A DNA stretch of 64,000 bases from Sepiola atlantica (GCA_963556195.1 OY744529.1:63536580-63600579), one strand, 5' to 3'; numbered from the stretch's first letter, positions 1 through 11,885 are shown. Translations and numbers: made by a program. Notes: a model not told the origin generated them from the letters alone.

Positions 1-1095
1 CATCAGCGGAGTCGTATAAAAACCATCCATAATTAAAACTCTATTTCCATTATTGCATGTTTTAATTATGGATGGTTTTTATATTTATGTATATAACTGT
101 TTTTAAATTTTTAATTTGTAAATTTTTTAAATTTTTTAAATTTTTAATTCTAATTTTTATTTTTTTAAATTTTTAATTCTAAATTAAAATTTCAAATGTG
201 GAGTACCCCATATCCCAATTTTTCTTTCTCTTGCCTTTTATCTTTTATTTTTATTTTTACACAATTTTGTTATCATTTATTTTATCTAACAGTGTATTTA
301 TTTCATCTTTATTTATTTTTATATTTATTTTTCTTCATTTTACTTTATTTTTCTTTATTTTTCTTTATTTTTCTTTATTATTTATTATTTTTCTTTATTA
401 TTTTTCTTCATTATTTTTCTTCATTTTTCATTTTTCATTTTTCTTTATTTTTCATTATTTTTCTTCATCATTATTCTTTTTCATCTTTCTTTATCCCCCC
501 CTTTTATTATTAGTACCTTAATTTTTTATGATTAGTACCATTACGACTTCATAAATTTATAAATGGTGTGACTACAATTTATTTAATTATAAGTTTTATT
601 TTTAATGATTTATTATTTAATATTTAATATTTTTAGAAATAATTTATTACATTAGCATATTATTTCAATATAATTTTTAATTTTATAATTTTATAATTTA
701 TATAATTTTTAACTTAATATAATTTATTTTTATTTTTATTTTATTTTTATTTTTATTTTTAACGTTATCTCCATTTACTTTCGATAAGATATATAGCGTC
801 TCTATTAGTTAAATTTGAATACTTTCCATAACGGCCACGTAATTCCACGCACGTGACAATTTAAACATGCTAGGTTCCCATCTGTCCAACTGTTAACGTT
901 ATTCCCATTTAATTTCTTGCTTTTTCGATGTACAGCGTTGCTGTTGTTTTGATCTGTAACTTTTCCATAACTGACTACGAATATTCCACGCACGTGACAA
1001 TTTTAAATCTGAAAGTGTTCCATCTTTCCAACGAACAATATTTTGAAATTCCTGGCGGTTGTTCTCACTCATTAAGCTATACGACTCCGCTGATG
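1..1095. repeat. AT-rich segment bounded by an 18-bp inverted repeat
   Basis: Bases 1-18 (CATCAGCGGAGTCGTATA) are the exact reverse complement of 1078-1095. Inside is a second inverted repeat at about 17-39 and 60-92 around the sequence AACCATCCATAATTAAAAC. The rest is very AT-rich, including pyrimidine-rich runs. An 18-bp perfect inverted match at this spacing suggests a terminal-inverted-repeat element or foldback cut by the window edge. No transposase is visible, and the left end may extend outside the window. Confidence 0.4.
210..520. repeat. Low-complexity T-rich tract
   Basis: Irregular TTTTTCTTTATT-like repeats of period roughly 10-13. The two Phe/Leu/Ser-rich open frames here are consequences of base composition, not genes. 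Confidence 0.85.
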
Positions 1096-1179
1096 AAGGT
1101 CCGATTATTTCGAACGACGATGTTTACCGCGTTCGTGCAAATTGAATTTGCGTGTGTTTTATCTAAAACGTTCGTAAAA

Positions 1180-1890
1180 CAAATATGAAAGGTCTAAACA
1201 ACATTTCTTAGCTTCTTCGCTGGGAACAAAGTGCAGTATTAAAAATTTTTTTAATTGAAAATTGGTTCAATTACTTTCAGAGCACTGAGTTTAAAGAATT
1301 TGAAACATTTATTTTTTCAGTGGGGATATACCCAGAAGAGAAAATCCATCAACCTTCGTTCTATCCTCGTAAGGTAACAAAATAATAAACAACAAAAAAT
1401 GTGTATTGGGTGGGGGATATATGCTAAGTGTTCATAACGAAGACTATTCTGTTTATAATTGACGGCGATTGTGTCACACGTGAGCACAAAATGCTGGCGG
1501 CAGCGAGGGCGCTTGTTTGTGGCGGCGGTTTGCTGAGAATCGATTTACACTTTTACCCCCCGGCACAAATATGAAAGGTCTAAACAATATTTCTTAGCTT
1601 CTTCGCTTGGAACAAAGTGCAGTATTAAAAATTTTTTTAATTGAAAATTGGTTCAATTACTTTCAGAGCACTGAGTTTAAAGAATTTGAAACATTTATTT
1701 TTTCAGTGGGGATATACTCAGAAGGGAAAATCCATCAACCTTCGTTCTATTTCGTAAGGTAACAAAATAATAAACAAAAAAAATGTGTATTGTGTGTGGG
1801 GGGGGGGGGATATATGCTAAGTGTTCATAACGAGGACTATTCTCTGTTTATAAATGACGGCGATTGTGTCACGTGAGCCAAAATGCTGGC
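1180..1890. repeat. Two-copy direct tandem duplication (unit about 386 bp)
   Basis: The segment from CAAATATGAAAGGTCTAAAC (1180) to about 1510 recurs from 1566 to about 1890 with only small differences. Both contain the same CAGTGGGGATATAC-AGAAG and GTTCATAACGA-GACTATTCT stretches. No coding frame is conserved. The origin is unknown; it could be a partial element duplicated by unequal exchange. Confidence 0.85.
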
Positions 1891-2226
1891 AGCGGGGGTG
1901 TGCCGGGGGGTGCCGGAGGGTAAAAGTGCCACCCTAAAAATAGTAATTTGAATCGTATTCGAGAGCCGTTAAATCAATGTTTACTTTTTGGGCAATCATG
2001 GCGCCGTCGACCTAAAAGTTGAACAGCTAGCTGGAAATGAAGATCAGAGTTATCTCGCTCCCCCCCCCCTTAAGTGTGAATTAATTGGGGGGGGGGGTAA
2101 GGTAATCTCTATAAGTTTTGCAGTTTGTAAAAGTTCAGAACAGTTAACAGTTGAGAACTCATAAACAAAGAATAAAAACAACAAATAATTTATAGCAAAC
2201 GCAGTAGAATTAAATTCACTTTCGTC
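1891..2226. other. No gene recognised
   Basis: Contains poly-C and poly-G runs near 2061-2097 and no coding signal that I can support. Confidence 0.5.
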
Positions 2227-2420
2227 AAGGTTTTTGAAAGGTTGGTCAATGGCAGGCTTGTTTATTTTCTGGAAAGTTCGGGCCTCTTTAGTGATGTTCA
2301 GTATGGCTTTCGTGGTTTTCGTTCAGCTGCTGATCTTTTAACTGTTGTAACTGAGCGGATATGTCAGTTTCTGGATAATTCCGGAGAGGGTAGAGCCATT
2401 GCGTGTGACATTAAAAATGG
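2227..2420 (+). pseudogene. Non-LTR retrotransposon reverse transcriptase fragment
   Basis: The frame reads KVFERLVNGRLVYFLESSGL and then SDVQYGFRGFRSAADLLTVV. This is the palm region of a LINE-type reverse transcriptase (K-x-F/L-E-R-L, then QYGFR-x-x-R-S-(A/T)xDLL). The expected LDISKAFD catalytic region is degraded (ACDIKNG) and similarity then stops. It is a 5'- and 3'-truncated dead copy, probably of the Jockey/CR1-like group; the clade is uncertain. Confidence 0.75.
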
Positions 2421-2949
2421 CTGCCCATATTTTCGAAGTAATTGCTTAACTTCAAAAAGATAGTAAAAAAAAAAAATGACTTACTCTACAACTAACCCTA
2501 CGTCCGAGTGGCAAGACACCCCCTCCTAAACAAAACCCCTTGTAAAACCACAGGTAATTGCCTAGCTTTAACAAAGTTAAGCTACATCTTAGCGGCCATT
2601 GTTGTTTTTTGTGTGTCAATAAGACACCTTTCTTCAAAATACAATTTTGAAATAAGAAATCTTAGTTTCCACAAGTTAAAAATATATGGGTCGGTAGAAA
2701 ATTTAAGGGAATCTTGAATATTCCAATTCTGTTATAGCTGCCAAATGTTACGTCACACATTTCGATCAGTGTAAGGACAAAAAAGTATGCCGTTTTGCAG
2801 AGGGGCGATCATAGCAGGGTTATCATTTGTTGCAGGGGCTGATGACTGAATGATCGATCTTGCAACTAAGAAAGAGAGACAGACAAGAATACGGCAATGA
2901 CAAAGAAGAAATGACAAACGCAGGTGAACAGCGTAAAAATCAAAACTAG

Positions 2950-3175
2950 TTTTATTGCACTCATTCATTTATTCATAACGTATGAATTAGATGATTCTAT
3001 TATTGGCATTGGTTTTCCCAATATCTTTCTAGTCAGAATCCTTTCTAGAAAGATCTTGGTTACTTACAGTAGGAACCACGTGAAGGTTGCAACATCCTAA
3101 GTGAAAGTGTTTCTGTGGAATGAACTGGGTTCGAACTTGGCACACCTAGGCCACCATCACCTCCCTTTATTGCAC
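2950..3175. repeat. Interspersed repeat, uninterrupted paralogue of the 11.1/14.5-kb repeat
   Basis: The stretch around GGAACCACGTGAAGGTTGC and AACATCCTAAGTGAAAG matches, in order, the sequence left of the LTR element at about 11130-11291 and right of it at 14529-14600. It therefore acts as an empty-site reference for that insertion. Confidence 0.6.
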
Positions 3176-3720
3176 TAAAAAGGTACAAAAGTTGCTGGAA
3201 ATATTAAAGGATGACACTAGGATCTGGATAGCAGGAAAAGCTGAGATAACGTCTCTGGGAATTGGAAAGCAGAAAAGGGCTTGGTGACATCAGCAGGAAC
3301 AGAGCAATGTCAGCAGGTGCAGGAGATGCAAGCTGCTGCTGCTGTTGTCGTCGTGATAGTGAAAACGGTGTTCTGTCCAGCAGATTCGAGAAGAGAAGGC
3401 TGCTGCTGCTGGATGTAGTCGTCGCAGTGGTGAAATGGCGCCATAATACAAAGATTGGCATAGAAAGGTGCGGTCAGCGAAGACAGGCAAGACGGCATTT
3501 TGTCGAGGCCAGGGCAAAGCCCCCGAATGAGTGGCTGAGTGAAGTGACGCATTCCTTTTTATACTGTTTTTGCCGGCTGTTCCTGATACGATGCCAATGA
3601 GATCTGATTGGTCAGTTCGAGTGACGATATGTGTAGAAAGAAAGAAACTGTTGGTTTCCGTCACTCGGGCTAAGATGTTCAAGGATTAAACATTCGGTTT
3701 TGTTAGTAGTGAGGAGACAT
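3176..3720. other. GC-richer segment with (CTG)-rich patch, unclassified
   Basis: Higher GC than its surroundings, with CTGCTGCTG-type stretches near 3333 and 3402. Overlapping frames on both strands share no recognisable domain. It resembles an LTR or other transposon control region more than a gene, but no paired copy is visible in the window. Confidence 0.3.
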
Positions 3721-6240
3721 AAACAGGGTTGGCATGACAAAAGCTAAACTGTTTAAGGATCAAGCGTCGAGTCATAAACAGAGTCAGCACTACGGTCGTA
3801 TTATTATTATTTTTTTTTATTTTTTTACAAATAATTTGTTTTTGCGGTAACACATAATAAAATGGAATTGAAATATATTACAAATTTTTTTTTTTTCCAT
3901 TTTTACTTTTTAAATATTAATTAATGAACAAATTGTTTGCTTCCTTTTTTCATTTTCTTTTTTCAAATATTAATTAACAAATAATAAAATCAGTGTTTTT
4001 ATGAATGGAATTGAAATATATTACAAATTTACAAAATAATTAACAAACAATAAAATCAAATGAATTGAAATATATTATTAATTGTTGAATTTTTCATTTT
4101 TATATAACAAATTAAACTTCATAATAATGACATCTCTCATAAAAAATATTGCTAAAGAAATTGTCTTTAATATGACGGCACCAGAGAAATACCTGTAGAT
4201 TACTGTTGAAATTTTTGCTGCATCTGTGGTTTACCACTGCATGTTGTGCTAACCCTAATCCATGCCAACCATCTAATGGTTGTAATTTTATCAGAAATTT
4301 GGATGGCTAAATCTCTTATAGAAAGATTGAGAAAACAAAGTTCTAAGGCTGGTACGAATTCTTCAGAAATAAAATGCATGATTAATTAAGCAAACTTAAA
4401 AATAAGAATAAAAAACCCACCAAAATCGAACTGGCGAAAATAAAAGGGTGCATCATTTTTGCTCTTACACCGGTCGAAATATTGTGTGATGTGACATTTG
4501 GCAGCCATAACAGAGTTGAAATGTTCAAGATAGCCTCATTTAATTTTACTGTGTTTGCTATAAAGTATTTGTTGCTGTCATTTTTGTTTTTGTTTCTTTA
4601 CGAGTTCTCAAGTTTGTATGCTGTTTTAAAAAGAAAAGACTATAATTAAGTATTAATCATTACTGCTAAAAATATGTTTCTGGTACCTTGTAAATAAAAT
4701 ATTGCAATTCAATGTTTTCACAGATTACATCGTAAATGCAAAATGATTTAGGATTATTAAAGAAAGTATGTCGGTTTTATTGTATTAGTATGAATTTTCT
4801 CTTAGTAAAATCACAACCAATAAAAATAATACAATAGAAATATAATAATGCTGTTGTTGGGGCTCACAGATTCTTAATGCATGGAGTCTACAATCATGTG
4901 ACAGGCAGTAAATCATTCGTTGATTTAGCCACATGGGTCACCAATATAAAAGGCGTGACTCACAAATCAAGAGCCTTTTTTCCCCTTGTTCAGGCTGATC
5001 GTGCAAGTAGCAATACGCTTACCCCCCCCCCCCCCCGGCTTTTTTCTCCTTTCGGTTTAATCAACAAAAGAATAACATTGCCCCTATTTTGTCCTGTTTT
5101 GTGACATGTGGTCCTTCCTACTCCTCTTGGTAAGTCTGTTTTTACATATCTCAATGCATTAGACATTCATGACATCTTGAATACATCATATATTACTTGA
5201 AGACACCACACTTGGGGTCATCAATGCTAAAGATAGGACATTATCAAATGAAAAAATGATAAAGTCTATCCATACAAAATAATTATATTTTATTGACAAC
5301 TTGTAAAAACAATGAAAGATAACGAATTTCTAAAGAATGACAGTTCAAGGTGTTTGAGAACGTTCCAGGTGAAAAAAGGTGTTTTGTCTGTAAGGAAAAA
5401 TTGAGTACATATGTTCATTTTGACTATTGCCTTGTGAGTTTACATGTGTATAAATGGGATAGGTATGTAGGTGTGTGTATGTGTGTGTGTGTATTAGCAT
5501 GCCTCTTTTTCCAGTGAGAGAGGGTATGTACAAACTTTTGTGTGAGAGAGTTTGGTTATCAGTGTATATATTGGCACTGTGTTTAGTAGTTTTCGTGTCT
5601 ATCGAGGGCTTTTCACCCCAATGGTTCCAGGCTGGATTGTGATCTGTGCACACATGTTGTGTCTGAAAGAAAAAGCCGGAAAGAGAAAAAGAAAGCTGTG
5701 TTTGGACTTTTATAGTATACACAAATTTTCTGCAGGCTGAAAGAAACTGCTGATTGGAGATTTTGTCCAATCTGGAGTCGATATGTAAAAACAACATTTG
5801 CTGTTGGCTAATGCATCCAACATACTTGTAAACGTAATTAAATTATATTTCTATAAGCACGGTTTTTAGTTTTTTTTTCTTTTGTTTACTTCTTTTGTTT
5901 ATGTGTAAGGACAATTACAATTAATGTATCGCTCATTGATACATTATAAATATCGTTTTATCTTTGGTTTTAAGGGAACAAATGAAGCATGATACTCGAC
6001 TTTTACCTATAAACTGTAGTTTTAGCTTGAAATTACTTTCGATCTGACAATTGAAAGGCTTCAAAATCACTTTTGATTGTTAAAGACTACGAAATAACCA
6101 CTGTTTCCAGACATTTTTTCCATTATTATAGATAAAACTGTGAGTTTTCCTTGATTGTGAAAAATTTGAAGCGATTTGAAGGCTTTTTAATTGTCAAGTC
6201 AAAAGTACTTTCTATAGAATTAACCTAACACTTACCGACA
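3721..6240. other. No gene recognised; AT-rich with poly-C tract
   Basis: Mostly AT-rich sequence with duplicated AATTGAAATATATTACAAA stretches (3860-4080) and a poly-C run at 5021-5036. A 150-codon antisense open frame at 5345-5797 has no domain that I recognise, and a (TGTG)n patch lies inside it. The segment near 6040-6080 (AAAGGCTTCAAAATCACTTT) recurs near 62275, so some of this is dispersed repeat. Confidence 0.5.
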
Positions 6241-6244
6241 TAAG

Positions 6245-6478
6245 GGCCTCAACTGGAGCTTAGGTTAATACTAGTGGTTCAGGTGGCTGACTTGGGGCAA
6301 TGCTTGTGCAGATGAGGCAATTGGCTCGAAAGTTGCATATTGATGCATTCATACCGGGCCAATACACCGATTCATTGGCATGGGCTCTCATGCCAACCAC
6401 GCCCTGGTGGACTGAGTGTAGATAACGTAGTACTTTTCCTCTGAGAGATTTGGGTACCATGATTCTCGCATCCATTAG
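6245..6478 (-). pseudogene. Gypsy-type integrase zinc-binding fragment
   Basis: On the - strand the frame reads LRGKVLRYLHSVHQGVVGMR, then VYWPGMNASI and C-x-x-C (NCLICTS). This is the H2C2 zinc-binding domain at the N-terminus of Gypsy (Metaviridae-type) LTR retrotransposon integrase: His-x3-His followed by Cys-x2-Cys. Only this domain is present; the catalytic core is missing, so it is a dead fragment. It abuts a gag-like fragment of opposite strand at 6541. Confidence 0.8.
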
Positions 6479-6540
6479 TGCTAAGCTCCTGTCGGTACTT
6501 AGTCGATGGCGTACATCCCAGAAGTTACGGATAGGAGCTT

Positions 6541-6696
6541 AGCAAGCTACTAGGAATGATAGAGGCATTGGTCACTCAAAGGTCAAATCCCATCGTTCAT
6601 CGCCTTACTTTTGCCTCCATGTCACAGGGTGAGACTGAGACAATACAGAACTATCTCGTCCGCCTCCGGGCCACAGACTACTTTCGTTTTTGTTAA
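6541..6696 (+). pseudogene. LTR-retrotransposon gag fragment
   Basis: The + frame reads SKLLGMIEALVTQRSNPIVH, RLTFASMSQGETETIQNYLV, RLRATDYF, then stop. The pattern R-x-x-F-x-S-M-x-Q-x-E-x-E-x-x-x-x-Y-(L/V)-x-R-L-R is typical of the capsid region in Gypsy-like gag. It lies on the strand opposite to the neighbouring integrase piece (6245-6478), so the two come from separate insertions or an internal inversion. Confidence 0.6.
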
Positions 6697-7975
6697 TTGC
6701 AAAGTTCTTCTCCCTGAAGAAATAACACAATAACAATTAGTATAAAAATGATGCGTTTTTTTTTTTCATTTATTTCACATGTAGTAGGGCTGATAATACC
6801 CAATCTTTTATGTAAACTTTGACTCCTTGCATAGTCACTTTGTCTGTCAGACTCTGTCCTCCGCTCCTAATCTCTGTTTTATTGGTTTTCCTCAAGTTTA
6901 TTTAATACTCGTTTTTACATCATATTACGTTAGATCTTTTAGCCCACTTTTCCCCAGATTCTAATTGACCCATCTTTCATCCGATTAATCCAGGAAGTTG
7001 TTATCTAATTTTAATCAAAATTCCAAATCGAATTCTTTTTGAAACATTTTGATGAACAGTATTACTCATTGTTCATTGTTCTCCTTATCAAAGGAATGTT
7101 GTGATTTCCAATCTCTCCATTGTGTTTTTTAAAATAATCCTTTCAAGTTTTTTATTATTAAATTTTTTTTTTAAATACATGGCTTTGAGTTGAAACGACT
7201 TTGCCCATGTTTCTAACCTAGCCACCCTTGTCTGCATCATATTATTACAGCACATAGGATTATCGGTGGTACGCACTGAAAGGTAATATTTCTCTGTCCT
7301 CAAGCGCTACGATCCATGACTAACAGTAATACTGAATATATGGAAGAAGACGAGATACTTGGGAATAATAATAACAACTTATATAAAAACAATAAAGAAT
7401 GTTAATATAAGAAAAATATCATATGAATGTCCTAATACAAGTTAAATGCACATAGCCACAAAAAGAAAATTTGTATGCGCACAGCATTGTGTGATTAGCA
7501 GCTTGGAATGAGATCTTTGATAGTTTTAATTAATACAGAGATTATAAAATATTTTAATCTTAAAATATAAATTTTACCATTTTTTATTTATTTAATTTAT
7601 TTTGATTGAAGAGAGCTTTTGTCTATTTTCAAACTTTTATGGTGAACTTTTGGTTCGGTTACTGACTGGGTTAATCCACAAAACTTGCATCACACACTGA
7701 GATTAATAATTTTTTTAAACCAAACCTGTACATAGTTAGACTTTTTACTGAGAGGACAAGGCAGTCTTCAATTTTTATTATCAGTTCTATATCATAAAGT
7801 AATGCCTTCATAACAAATAAATCGAAATCCTCTCAGAATTTGATATGCACACACTCACTACCACACAGATACACACTCATTCACTAACACATACATGTAC
7901 ACACACAAATAATACTTCTAAGAAAGAAAGAAAGAAAGAAATACTGGTAGTTTAACATTGATTCCAATTCACTAA
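6697..7975. other. No gene recognised
   Basis: AT-rich sequence with a short (GAAA)n tract at about 7921-7942. An antisense open frame at 7088-7303 shows no recognisable domain. Confidence 0.5.
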
Positions 7976-7984
7976 TATGTTGTC

Positions 7985-8420
7985 CCAAAATCAATGTGAT
8001 CCCTCAAAAATGCCACTTTGATGATTGTCTCAACAGTAGATGTGATCCTGAATGGGTTTCACACTCACCTTAATCCCCCTATATTTTTATCTGTGGGGTT
8101 ATCTCAAAGATAATGTCTATCCAAACAATCCTCAGACTATTCCGAACTAAAGAGAAGCACGACAGCCCTAATTAGCGGAGTGCCAAGAGAGGAGTGTGTC
8201 AGTTATTGACAATTTTGCACATTGTATCCAGATGTGCTTATTATTGAACGGCATAAAACAAAGACTGTTGAACATTTATGAATGAAACCTGGTGGACAAA
8301 TCAGGCATAGACTGAAGTTTATTTGTACCAAATATGGTTGGATTGTAGAAAGGGATTGTGAATTTTATTAACGATTCAATTGGTGACATTTTTTAGGTTA
8401 CCTTGTACACTAATTGCTTG
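7985..8420 (+). pseudogene. Tc1/mariner-type transposase relic with right inverted repeat
   Basis: Degenerate coding for the C-terminal DDE region (LNGFHTHLNPPIFLSVGLSQ-like, then VPREECVSVIDNFAHCIQ with stops) is typical of IS630/Tc1/mariner transposases: DL-x-P-x-D-F-F-L-W-G, then P-x-E-x-x-x-x-V-I-x-N-F. It is followed from 8297 by noncoding sequence (GGACAAATCAGGCATAGACT) that matches, inverted, the left arms of related copies at 21400 and 44240. The left arm is not clear here. Confidence 0.65.
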
Positions 8421-8676
8421 TCACTCAATTAGAACATAAATTGTTATTGTTTTTAAAGGATTACATTTTATATTATTTGATATGTATACCATCTTTGTTA
8501 CACATTAGATGGGTGCAATTCATATGATCGATGCTACTGACATGGTGAACACCATTAACATGAATATTACTAACTTAGGAGTTATTAACACGAATATTTG
8601 ATATCCAATTTATAAATAGTTGAATACGTTTTGGGAATATTTTATCCTCACACACGTTGCAACAATGTCCATGTGT

Positions 8677-9112
8677 TTTATCTGTTACTAATGGAGATTT
8701 GGTATCTGTCTGTCTGAAGCCGAAACTATACTATTATTTTTATTAATGTACTATCTTTCAGTGCTCAATTCAGAGGAGTGGGGTAGTGTAGTATCTTCTC
8801 TGTTGGCAGTAGACCATCCTCCCAGGCATTACTTCCTACTTTGAAGGAGGTGGATAGTTTCCTGTCATTTGTCATGAGACCATCCTCACGGGTATTCCCT
8901 CCTCTTTTGAAAAGGGGTAGTATAGTATTTGTTCTGTGGTCAGGATACCATCCTCTCAGGCATTACATCCTCCTTTTTCATTGAGGGGTAGCGTAGTATC
9001 TGTTCTGTTGTCATGAGATCATCCTTCCATGCATTACCTCTTTCTTTGAGGGTTAGTGTAGTATCTGTTCTGTTGTCATGAAACCATCCTCCCAGGCATT
9101 ACCTTCTCTTTC
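8677..9112 (+). repeat. Minisatellite with U2 snRNA-like core, five units
   Basis: Units of about 65-85 bp carry a GTGTAGTATCTGTTCTG-like core (about 8784, degenerate near 8840, then 8910, 8986, 9052), followed by GTCATGAGACCATCCTCCCAGGCATTACCTCC-like sequence. The core equals the branch-point-recognition segment of U2 snRNA (AGUGUAGUAUCUGUUCU). A unique flank (8677-8771) has the same layout, inverted, at 54723-54860. It is not a functional snRNA: no Sm site or 3' domain is present. Confidence 0.8.
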
Positions 9113-9303
9113 TCGTCAACAAGAAATTGTTACAATCGGCTGTTCATTAGCAGACTAAACACTTTCATTATATATACCAACAAAAATATGCCAATGAAAG
9201 CAGCATATTATTGCTAGTGGTATCAAAGATATGATAATTGGAAAAGAAAGATAAACAGGAATAATCGTTAACAAATACATTTAATGTTGTCAGCATTATA
9301 TTA

Positions 9304-9526
9304 CAGGGTGGTCGCTAGAAAAGTGGGAGATTTGTCAAACGGTAATTTATTTTTACAAATAACTTTTATAAAGTTTTTCAAAGACTAATATTATAATACA
9401 CTCATGCTAATAATATGCTCAAAATGTCGTCCGTGCAAATCCAAGAAATGAATAAGCCAGATGCAACAAAATTTAAACAATAAAATTTACGACCTCAAAT
9501 TTCCCGCTTTTCTAGCGACCACCCTG
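9304..9526. mobile_element. MITE, 223 bp, with TA target duplication
   Basis: Near-perfect terminal inverted repeats: left CAGGGTGGTCGCTAGAAAAG, right the complement of CTTTTCTAGCGACCACCCTG. They extend to about 28 bp with few mismatches and are flanked by TA on both sides (9302-9303, 9527-9528). The TA duplication and CAGGGTG ends point to the Tc1/mariner superfamily. There is no coding capacity. Confidence 0.9.
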
Positions 9527-9528
9527 TA

Positions 9529-10183
9529 GTAATGCCAACAAGGCATGAAAGATATGTTAAAGACAATATGAAAATACATTGAATATGACAAAGCATGTGA
9601 TATAAAATATGAATTCTAAATGAGAAATAGATTTGTCTTCATACAATGTTGAATTGCACATACTGTTCAATTCAAATAGTAGATGAAAACGTGCCTAACA
9701 CAGTGTAAAAACGTTCGATTTAGTTGAAACTGAAAGCTGGAAGAAGTATTGTTTCCATTTGAATTTATGATCATATGGCGGTATAGAAGTACCAAATCAC
9801 ACGATCGTAATGCCCCCTTGCACTAAAGTCAATTATTTCCAAGGGAGATAACTTGTCCCAACAAGGTCATCGCCTCAATCTCAATCGTAGTTCAAACCCA
9901 TATGATAGTCACCATCAATATGCAACTGACTGTACAAATAATCTTCCAGGAATTTTGAACTTGACTATTTATTTAATTTGCATGAGCAGAATGTTCATAT
10001 TCCATGCTCCATGCTAGCGCAAGTGCAAACGAAAAAAAAAATCTATGAGATTGACTTTTAAACAAGATATGAACATAAAGTTACAGAGCAAAAAACAAAC
10101 TGATTTAAAAAGTTAGTGAGTCGGAGTACATATATGCAAAAGAATAGCTTTATTTTCTCTCTTAGACGTCTATATCTTTTCTT

Positions 10184-10220
<37 letters not shown>

Positions 10221-11100
10221 CACACACACCTTAACCCATATATAGATCAACAAAGATAGCTCAATAAAAAAATTGGGGCAATATATAACAGTACATTGTG
10301 AATATAACAATTGTGATGAGTACCTCTTACAAATGTCAGATATGCCTGAGCTGGACATTGGGGGAATACTCCTGCTGGCCTATAACGTAGCTTATGGGCT
10401 GTGTAACATCGTTCACCTCTGCCAAGCAAACTCCCATCAACTGGGTGTAAAAGTGAAGGTTTCAGCATTATAACCAATTTACTAAAAGCCTAGGTAGGAT
10501 TTGGATCCCTTCCTTAAAAAATCGCAAAGAAACTGTTTCATGGCAAATGCAAGGCTCTCTGGCCCACAAGTGGTTCGTCTTTCATGGTGGAATCTTGAGT
10601 GGCTAGCCATATCATGAGACCATGTCCAGGTGTGGGTTGCTATGTGGTGCATGTTTGTCCAAATTGACTGGTCACACTCATGTTGGAATAAAGTACTATC
10701 GCAGAAAAAATGTCACTGTTCGCTCTTACCAAAGTCAAGAGGAAAAAAGAACCTCATTCTCATTCACATTCACCCCTCTGGTTTTCATACGTTTGCTTAT
10801 CCTTTCATAGAAATGAGTCCACTGCATAAAATATGTATTTTGGTGCATGCATGTTGGAATCTCTGAAAATGGTGAACTTACAAGCAGACGACTCACGCGT
10901 TTGATAAGTTCTTGTTTATCTTTGTCTTCAAGAATTTCTCATTCGTGCTTGCTACTACTACAGCATGCCAGGGAAGAAGCCAGCTCAACCTAATTGGGGT
11001 GAATCCCACCACAAGTAAGTAACGTAAGAGTCCAGATACTGTAAATAACAGCAATATCTCAAAAGTATCACCAAAAATGTTCTCAAAGGTTCAAGAACAA
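9529..11100. other. No gene recognised; includes (CT)n at 10188-10217
   Basis: A (CT)n microsatellite lies at 10188-10217. Small open frames on both strands at 10273-10866 carry no domain that I recognise and are probably old repeat sequence. Confidence 0.5.
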
Positions 11101-11291
11101 TATCATCAAGACATGAACTATGCAAATTACTTTCAGGGATAGAATATAAGTAATGAAGGGTCTGATAAAGTAAATTCATATGAATCAGCATCGGAAGGAC
11201 TTTGACTGGTTTCATTCTGTTGTTGACATTGGTTTCCATAATTCTTTCTAGAATCAGGTACTTACAGGTGGGACCACATGATGCTAACATC
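11101..11291. repeat. Left half of repeat split by the LTR element
   Basis: Sequence around TTCTTTCTAGAATCAGGTAC to GGGACCACATGATGCTAACATC is related to 2950-3090. The matching right half resumes at 14529 (CATCCATAGTAAAAGTGGTT), equivalent to 3092 onwards. Confidence 0.6.
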
Positions 11292-11885
11292 TGTTAGGAT
11301 CGAGGGTCGTGTTCCCCCGATTATAAACGTGCAAAGTTGAATCAAGCAATGTTGCATGCAAAGACAGAGTAATAATTAATAAACAAAATGAAGTAGTTCA
11401 AATAACGTTTATTGAACGTGTGTGTACGTGGAATGATGAAGTGTGTGATGTATGCATGTGTGTCGATGGAAAAACAGTTCTTGAAAAGGTATAAGAAGAA
11501 ATGAATCCGGCGTGTGGAAAGTCTTTGAAAGCCGTACACAAAGAAAATGAGTTGAGAACTCTTACCGTTGTTTGACCACGTGTGTTGGTAGTTGTTATGC
11601 TGGGACCAGTTCAAGAGAAAAGCGTGAGACGAAGCGCTAGTGTATTAGCGTCGTTCTGCCGAGGCCAATCGACCAGAAGAGAAAAGTGAAACGGAACGCT
11701 AGTGTCAGCGTACTTCTGTCGAGGCTGGTGAAGAAGAGAGATGGATTTTCCGTTTGCAACGGTTTTTATAGTCAGAAGGGCAGATAACTCTGGTGTCGCT
11801 TTACAGTGCCACCTGTCGGTGAAAAAGCGACACCTACCGGCAAACCGGTGTAGTTATGTTTTGAAAGGAGGAGGTAACTGCTACA
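11292..11885 (-). mobile_element. Left LTR (3' LTR on the minus strand), 594 bp
   Basis: Nearly identical to 13935-14528. On the + strand it starts TGTTA and ends CTACA, so it has TG...CA ends on either strand. The element reads on the - strand, making this the 3' LTR. A G-run (on the minus strand) lies just inside the LTR near 11890, as expected for a polypurine tract. The antisense frame at 11342-11614 is repeated in the other LTR and is not a separate gene. Confidence 0.85.

Noticed and set aside
196..521. Two Phe/Ile-rich open frames of about 105 codons
   Set aside because: Low-complexity T-rich sequence; no splice or domain support.
3204..3682. Overlapping frames on both strands (112 and 130 codons)
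   Set aside because: Driven by (CTG)-rich composition; mutually exclusive frames and no domain.
5345..5797. 150-codon antisense frame as a novel gene
   Set aside because: No recognisable domain, contains a translated (TG)n patch, and no flanking exon or promoter evidence; left as unassigned.
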